Below, piece after piece: positions 58,477 through 64,000 of a stretch of DNA of 64,000 nucleotides. Every line of letters begins with the position of its first letter. Positions within the stretch are counted from its first letter, which is position 1. Source of the DNA: Eleusine coracana subsp. coracana (taxonomy: Eukaryota; Streptophyta; Magnoliopsida; Poales; Poaceae); NCBI GenBank assembly GCA_032690845.1, contig CM064430.1, forward strand, positions 10,604,949 to 10,668,948. The letters run 5' to 3'. The notes beneath the pieces are model-generated. The model did not search any database. It was given only the letters and a program-made list of their open reading frames with translations, and had not been told where the DNA came from. The position numbers and the translations under genes are program-made.

Positions 58477-58484
58477 TATAAAAG
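58477..58484 (+). promoter_or_regulatory. TATA-like box ahead of the antisense extra ORF
   Basis: TATAAAAG in GGGAGTATAAAAGGCAGCA lies about 210 bp upstream of the plus-strand ORF at 58690. CT-rich leader sequence (CTTCGTCTTCCTCGCGCCTC) follows. This is opposite to the gag-pol strand. Confidence 0.5.
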
Positions 58485-58689
58485 GCAGCATCGAGTTGAC
58501 TCTCAGTGCACACCGTATTTGCACGAACTCTTCGTCTTCCTCGCGCCTCCTCTGCTCTCAGCGACTCCTCCGCTTTCTAACTAGGGTTAGCGCCTTTGCT
58601 TCCGGCCATCGCAGATCTTGCCGCGCTTAGCCCCCAAGTTTTTGCTAAGGTCCAGCATTTGATCCACTACGCCCAAAACAACCATTGCC

Positions 58690-59205
58690 ACAGGTCGCAA
58701 GAAGGTTTCCACCTCGATTCCTGCAACTTCCACCGCCGTCGCTGCATCCTCTTTGTCGGAGATAGACATTCCGGAGCAGCTTCGGGAGTTCTCGAAGAGC
58801 AGCCTCTCCCAGGCTGACATGAACCAGATGGTGATCGATGGCATCCTTTCAGAACAAGTTCGGATCGACTGGAAGGTACCCCGTGAATCTTGCCCCATCC
58901 CTATTCATAAGCAGATTGTCGTGTTCTGCTCGTTCTTCGAGCACGATTTTGGAGTACCCTGCTGCAGCTTCTTGCGCGGGCTCCTATTCTTTTATGAGAT
59001 TGAGCTTGTCAACCTCAATCCCAATTCCAGTCTTCACATCACCATCTTCGTGCATATGTGCAAAGCATTTTTGGGCATTCTCCCCCACTTCAATTTATTT
59101 CGCCATCTGTTCTTCCCGCGACCGCTGCCAACCAAGGACAATCAAGTAGCTATAGGCGGCGTTGGCTTCCAGTTGCACAAGAAGGAAGCCTACATCAATC
59201 TCTCG
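58690..59205 (+). pseudogene. Truncated extra ORF of gypsy-type ('putative gypsy type transposon' domain), antisense to pol
   Basis: The plus-strand product includes PEQLREFSKSSLSQADMNQM, then IHKQIVVFCSFFEHDFGVPC, CSFLRGLLFFYEIELVNLNP, SSLHITIFVHMCKAFLGILP and HFNLFRHLFFPRPLPTKDNQ. I recognise this as the N-terminal part of the plant 'putative gypsy type transposon' domain (PF04195 type), whose function is unknown. It ends after GFQLHKKEAYI at about 59200, where the sequence becomes the 3' part of integrase on the other strand, so its C-terminal part is missing. Tat-lineage elements of grasses are known to carry an extra ORF between pol and the 3' LTR, sometimes antisense, which fits this layout. 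Confidence 0.75.
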
Positions 59206-60039
59206 GTTCTCCTCAGAAAGTTGTTCATCATATGCCTGAACCCATGCCGAAACAAGGCTGATCTTGGTCGGCAACATAGCCTCTGAGCCATAGACCAATG
59301 AGAAAGGTGATTGACAAGTTGTCCGACTGGTGTTTGTGCGAAGCCCCCAAAGAACCGAAGGCAACTCTTTGACCCACCGACCGGCATAAGGCTTAAGCCT
59401 GTTGAATATCCGCAATTTCAATCCTTGAAGAATCATACCATTGGCCCGTTTGACCTGCCCATTGCTTTGAGGATGAGCCACTGATACAAAGTGGATTTTT
59501 ATTCCCATCTCATCGGCAAAGTCACGGAATTCCACTGATGTGAATTGAGTGCCATTATCGGTGATGATATTATGAGGAACCCCAAACCGAGTGAAGATAT
59601 CCTTGACAAACTTGATTGCTTTCTTTGATGTTATCTTGCCGACCGGCTTCGCTTTGATCCACTTGGTGAATTTATCAATAGCAACGAACAGATAAGAGAA
59701 CCCGCCTGGCGCCTTTTCAAAAGGACCGACAATATCAAGCCCCCAGACAGCAAAGGGCCAAGTCAAAGGTATCATCTGAAGTTGCTATGAAGGCACATGC
59801 ATTTGTTGAGCGGAGAATTGACAACCTTTATACTTTCTAACGACCTGGTGTGCGTCTTCGACCGCCATGGGCCAATAAAACTCTTGCTGGAAAGCTTTGC
59901 CAACCAAAGTCTTGGAAGACACATGATTGCCGCATATCCCGGAATAAATTTCTTCTACCAACTTTTGGCCTTCTGGTATCGAGATGCATCTCATCAAGAT
60001 GTTTGAACCTCCTCTTTTATAAAGTTGGTCTCCCACCAA
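59196..60039 (-). pseudogene. Integrase of the Tat-lineage gypsy element, truncated and with Glu replaced
   Basis: Minus-strand segment with the finger region (GICGNHVSSKTLVGKAFQQE, FYWPMAVEDAHQVV, CQF; one Cys position is not canonical) and the core WGLDIVGPFEKAPGG, NIITDNGTQFTS, HPQSNGQVKRANG. The residue 35 positions after the second Asp is Lys (AAA, 59449-59451) instead of the catalytic Glu. TAG at about 59785 separates finger and core. The C-terminal part ends in EENREID, where the antisense ORF begins. Integrase would insert element DNA, but this copy cannot. Confidence 0.82.
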
Positions 60040-60054
60040 CAGATATCCTCGGCA

Positions 60055-60795
60055 TTAGGTCTCTAACCTCCGTTGCTCATTAAGATCTGAAGGTAGCGTT
60101 CCCTTGTCTAAATATTGGATGAGTGGGTCACTCCAGTCGGTCTCCATGTTGTCATCACCAACAAGATCAGTGACAACACTCATTAGTACATCCGACCAAG
60201 GAGAAATCGTGGGGGAATCCAAAGTGTGTAAGAAAACACCTGGTGGGACCGCTGACCGGGATGATCCCATCTTGGCCAATTCATTGGCCGCCTGGTTATT
60301 GTCTCGAAGAACATGCGTGCACTTCAATCCATCGAATTTGTCTTTAAGCTTCCTTACTTCTTGACAGTAAGCACTCATATTGTCATCCACACAGTTCCAA
60401 TCCTTAGTGACCTGATTAATGACCAAAGCCGAGTCATCAAAGACATCAAGGCGCTTGATGCCGAGTGACGCGGCAATGCACAGACCATGTAGAAGGGCTT
60501 CATACTCCGCAGTGTTATTGGAAGCGCGAAACATCACCTGAAGGATATATCAAAGCTTCTCTCCAGTGGGTGATACAAACACGACTCCTGCACCAGCTAC
60601 CTGCAATTGAAGAGATCCATCGAAGTACATTTTCCAATACTCGATATCTTGTGTAGTAGGTGGATTTTGAATCTCTGTCCACTCGGCAACGAAATCAGCT
60701 AACACTTGTCCCTTTATAGCCGACCGAGGTGCAAACGTAATGGTATATTGACCAAGTTCAACTGCCACTTGGCAATTTTTCCTTCGGCTTCTCAA
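60055..60795 (-). pseudogene. Second RNase H-like domain of the Tat-lineage polyprotein
   Basis: Minus-strand product: QVLADFVAEWTEI, KMYFDGSLQLQVAGAGVVFV, then NNTAEYEALLHGLCIAASLG, VFDDSALVINQV and HVLRDNNQAANELAKMG. This is the plant 'additional RNase H' (archaeal type) that distinguishes Tat-lineage Ty3/gypsy elements, placed between the ordinary RNase H and integrase. A TGA interrupts it at about 60547 (after GEKL) and a TAA at about 60055 follows RRLET. A single frameshift near 60793 joins it to the upstream domain. Confidence 0.85.
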
Positions 60796-61322
60796 TTGTG
60801 CAGCACTGTGCCGAGTGCGAAGGAAGTCTGGACTTCGATTGGATGAGCTTGAAAATAATGCTTCAACTTCCTGGAGGTGATCAACAATGCATACAACAAT
60901 TTCAAGATCTGTTGATACTTTGCTTTAGAGGCACCAAGGACCTCACTCACAAAATAGACCGGGTGTTGTACTTTTTGTATATGTCCCTCTTCTTCTCGGT
61001 CGACTGTTAAAATAGTACTCACAACCTCAGTTATGGCCGATATGTAAAGTTGAAGTTTTTCTTCTAGCTCCGGAGGTACCAATACTGGAATGTTGTTGAG
61101 GTAAACCTTCAACTCATCCAATGCCGACTGCGCTTCTTCGCTACAAACAAAGTTCTCCTGCTTTTTAAGCAATCGGAAGAGTGGTAACCCTCTAACCCCC
61201 AGTCGAGAAATAAAGCGACTCTGGGACGCCATGCATCCTTTCAGCTTCTGAATGTCCCTTTGAGAATTAGGTGGCCCCATATTAAGTATCGCCTTGATTT
61301 TATCCGGGTTGGCCTCTATACC
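60792..61322 (-). pseudogene. RT connection and RNase H of the Tat-lineage polyprotein
   Basis: Minus-strand MGPPNSQRDIQKLKGCMASQ, SRFISRLGVRGLPLFRLLKK, EEAQSALDELKVYLNN, LQLYISAITEVVSTIL and HPVYFVSEVLGASKAKYQQ form the RT thumb/connection and RNase H. The usual first catalytic Asp region reads YISAITEV, so this RNase H is degenerate, as is typical for Tat elements that rely on the second RNase H. The frame is interrupted by a TGA at 61323 (after GYIVSK). Confidence 0.8.
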
Positions 61323-62006
61323 TCATTTTGAAACGATGTAGCCGAGTAGCTTTCCCGAAGGAACCCCAAAAACACACTTCTTAGGATTTAGCTTCATTGA
61401 ATAACGCCTCAGATTGTCAAAGGTTTCTACCAGGTCAGAAATAAGTTCCTCGACGTTCTGAGTCTTGACAACGATGTCATCAACATACGCTTCTGCGTTC
61501 CGACCGATCTGAGTAGCAAGACAACGTTGAATACTCCGTTGGTAAGTCGCGCCAGCGTTCTCCAGACCGAAAGGAATTGTAATATAGCAATAGGCGCCAA
61601 AGGGTGTTATAAAGGAAGTTTTAATCTGATCTTCGATCTTCAGTGGGATCTGGTGATAGCCTGAATAGGCATCCAGAAAGCTTAAGAGCTCACACCCGGC
61701 TGTTGAGTTTACAATCTGATCAATACGAGGAAGAGCGAAGGGGTATTTAGGACAGACCTTATTGAGATCGGTATAATCAATACACATCCTCGACTCTTTA
61801 TTCTTCTTGAGTACAAGGACTGGATTTGCTAACCAGTCGGGATGATACACCTCCTTTATAAACTTAGCATCTAATAGTCTAACTATCTCCTTCTTCATGG
61901 CGTCCTTGCGGTCTTGTGCGAATCTTCTAAGCCTCTGCCGAACGGTGGTAGCCCCAGGAGGTACCCTTAACATATGCTCAATCTTTTCCCTAGGGACTCC
62001 CGGCAT
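61323..62006 (-). pseudogene. Reverse transcriptase of the Tat-lineage gypsy element
   Basis: Minus-strand RT with PVLVLKKNKESRMCIDYTDL, PFALPRIDQIV, motif A SFLDAYSGYHQI, TPFGAYCYITIPFGL, the YVDD box (AEAYVDDIVVKT, about 61470-61495) and LNPKKCVFGV. All three catalytic Asp residues appear present, unlike in the CRM element. It is flanked by in-frame stops on both sides (about 62070 and 61323), so the polyprotein is split, although the RT itself is uninterrupted for 228 codons. Confidence 0.88.
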
Positions 62007-62069
62007 GTCAGATGGTTTCCATGCAAAGATGTCCCTATTTTTCTGGAGGAAAAGAGTGAGCGCGAGTTT

Positions 62070-62945
62070 CTATTTCTTGTCGAGGTTGGCCCCAGCATAA
62101 GTTACCTTATCGGGGTCCTCAGGATCAAGCATGATTTCCTTGGTTTGGATATCATCAGTCTGAATCTTGTCTTTGGTGGGCTTTTTTGCTGGAACCGCTG
62201 CTCCAGTCTGCTCCTCCATGCCGACTGCCTTCTGGATCTCCTTCTGATCGGACAACATCAACTGTTTATTGGCCATCTCACAACTCTGCACATTGCAATC
62301 GAAAGAATTCCAAAGATCAGAGTGGAGGGAGATTATTCCGTTCAGACCTGGCATCTTGAGGGTGAGATATGGATAATGCGGGACAGCCAGGAATTTAGCC
62401 ATCCCCGATCGACCGATGATAGCATGATATGCCGAGTCGAAATCTGCCACCTGGAAGAGAATGCGCTCGGTTCTAAAGTTTTCACGGGTACCAAAGGTGA
62501 CCGGAAGACTGACCTGTCCAATAGGAATTGAAGTCTTGCCAGGAACAATCCCATGGAAAGGTGAAGAACTTGACTGAAGATCATTGACCGACAGACCAAG
62601 CTCTTTAAGAGTCTTGGTGAAGATTAAGTCCAAACTGCTTCCTCCATCAATGAGTACTTTATTGAACTTTACCTCCTTCATCGTAGCAGCAAGCACCAGC
62701 GGGTATCGACCTGGATTCGGGATATGCTTGGGATGATCCGACCGATCAAAGGTGATTGGCACCTTAGACCACCTCATGAATTGAGGCACAGCAGGTTCCA
62801 CCGAGTTGATCTCCCGAAGTTCCAGCTTTTGCTTGCATTTGGACACATAGGCATCCGGGCCACAGAAGATGAAGTTGACTTCCTTGTGGGGCTCCTGGAA
62901 CTCTCCTGAATCATCCTTGTCGCCATCATCCTTGGTCTTGTCTTT
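62070..62945 (-). pseudogene. Protease region of the Tat-lineage polyprotein
   Basis: Minus-strand product with VLIDGGSSLDLIFTKTLKEL (retropepsin DGGS active site), SPFHGIVPGKTSIPIGQVSL, VADFDSAYHAIIGRSGMAKF and AVPHYPYLTLKMPGLNGII. It is in the same frame as gag and RT and is bounded by a TGA (about 62946) and a TAG (about 62070). Confidence 0.85.
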
Positions 62946-64000
62946 TCAATTGCGCCTAGGGGGATCTTTAGCCACCTTGAGCGCAGCTGTTGTAAAACCC
63001 TTCAGACGATAGCAATCCTTCGCTTTGTGGTTTCCCTTTGGATGCCAAAGGCACGGGCCACTCAGCAGCTCATTCGTAGATGGTTGATTTGGTCGAGGGT
63101 TATTCTGAAGTCGGTCCACTGTGTGAACCGCATTGTCAGACTTTCTCTTCTTGTCCTTCTTGGAGGACTCGTGCTTGTCCGACCGCTTCTCCTTGCCTTT
63201 TCCCCGAATGTCATCTAATGCTGACTCACCAGATGCGAACTTGTCAGCGATCTTGAAGCACTCTTGAGCAGTTAGTTTGAGGTCATGATTCCTCCGACCG
63301 ATCTCTTGAACCAAATCATCGCTGCGGATTCCTCCTTGGAAGGCAACAATAATTTGTTGGTCCGGGACATTGGGGATCTCAGTCTTCTTAGCGCAAAATC
63401 GCTTGATGTAGTCACGAAGAGGTTCGTTGGTCTTCTCCTTGATCCGAGTGAGGTCAAAGTGGTTGTCCGGTCGATTGCAGGTAGCTTGGAAGCTTTCTAT
63501 AAGCTTCCTGTTGAGGTCTCCCCAAGACGTGATTGACTACTCTGGAAGAGATGTGAGCCATATCCGAACGGTTGGATCCAGGCAGACCGGAAGGTAATTA
63601 GCCATTACGTAGGAATCACCTACAGCCGATCGAATCGTCGTGCTGTAGAGCTACAACCACTCTCGGGGGTTGGTCTGACCATCGTATTTTTTGATGGGGA
63701 CCGGCTTGAATCCTTTTGGCCAGTTATGCAGAGCCTAGGGATGTAAGCTTTGATGCCATCAATCTCGTCGTCGGTAGGCGTCGGTGACCGCCTATGCCAG
63801 TCTGGATACAGAGTTGGATGGCAGCCATGTCGCGGACCTACATCATGGTCATGGTGACATCGCCGATGGTCATTATCATGCCGATCCCGATCGTCACGTC
63901 GATGACGGTCATCGCAGTCGCCTCTTGGAGGAGGATCTTGATGATCCTCTCATCGGTTGTTCCGTTGGTCATCCCGTCGGTCTTCCGTTCTCCAATCACG
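62946..64000 (-). pseudogene. gag of the Tat-lineage element, runs off the window end
   Basis: The minus-strand gag core (LIESFQATCNRPDNHFDLTR, PLRDYIKRFCAKK, IIVAFQGGIRSDDLVQEIGR) is followed by a Lys-rich linker and LWHPKGNHKAKDCYRL, a short CCHC-like segment (HPKGNHKAKDC). A further stop lies near 63537. The upstream part near 63700-64000 is His/Asp/Arg-rich repeats (GATCGTCACG-like) typical of the linker region. The gag start and 5' LTR are beyond the window. Confidence 0.78.

Overview
This is a plant nuclear window, almost certainly from a grass, and I would guess Andropogoneae (sorghum, sugarcane, maize relatives). The evidence is the element set: a CRM-clade Ty3/gypsy element, Tat-lineage gypsy with an antisense extra ORF, copia families rich in ACCGGACNGTCCGGT palindromes, CACTA ends and Mutator-type MITEs. 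The two clear host genes have plant-specific features. I see no bacterial or viral operons, no CRISPR array and no rRNA or tRNA genes. Most of the 64 kb is retrotransposon DNA, and genes are confined to about 45.3-56.4 kb.

Layout: 1-860 is a gypsy LTR/PBS remnant with a doubled PBS region. 861-5325 is an inverted, end-truncated copy (copy A) of a copia-like element with gag, no pol and an extra ORF. 5326-8034 is a CACTA-type patchwork. 8190-8880 is a LINE RNase H tail. About 9.5-29.4 kb is a three-level nest: a copia element (LTR, PBS, gag) is split inside gag by a large-LTR element lying in reverse (11348-28484, TSD GTTTG) with 4.2-4.3 kb LTRs and only 0.9 kb of non-coding interior. One of those LTRs is in turn split by a nearly full-length CRM-type gypsy element (14843-22516, TSD ATGTC/ACGTC). 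29.4-31.6 kb holds a reverse copia LTR/PBS, a 244 bp Mutator-like MITE and a CACTA-like end. 32833-43102 is a roughly 1.06 kb element with inverted termini and a TAA duplication, into which the 9.2 kb copy B of the copy-A family was inserted (33017-42217, TSD GCCTC).

The gene island holds a single-exon DUF868 gene (45901-46824, +), a possible small two-exon gene (50808-51142, +), and a nine-exon SurE-type 5'-nucleotidase/phosphatase gene (52655-56317, -). A 644 bp Mutator-like MITE lies upstream of SurE. From about 57.3 kb to the window end is a reverse-oriented Tat-lineage gypsy element: gag, protease, RT, RNase H, a second RNase H and integrase on the minus strand, then a truncated plus-strand extra ORF with its own TATA-like box.

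All the elements look dead. Nonsense changes are mostly of the kind expected from deamination of methylated C (CAG to TAG, CGA to TGA). The CRM copy lacks the RT motif A aspartate, and both the CRM and Tat integrases carry Lys in place of the catalytic Glu. Several 13-15 nt C homopolymers interrupt the sequence and may be assembly artefacts or real expansions.
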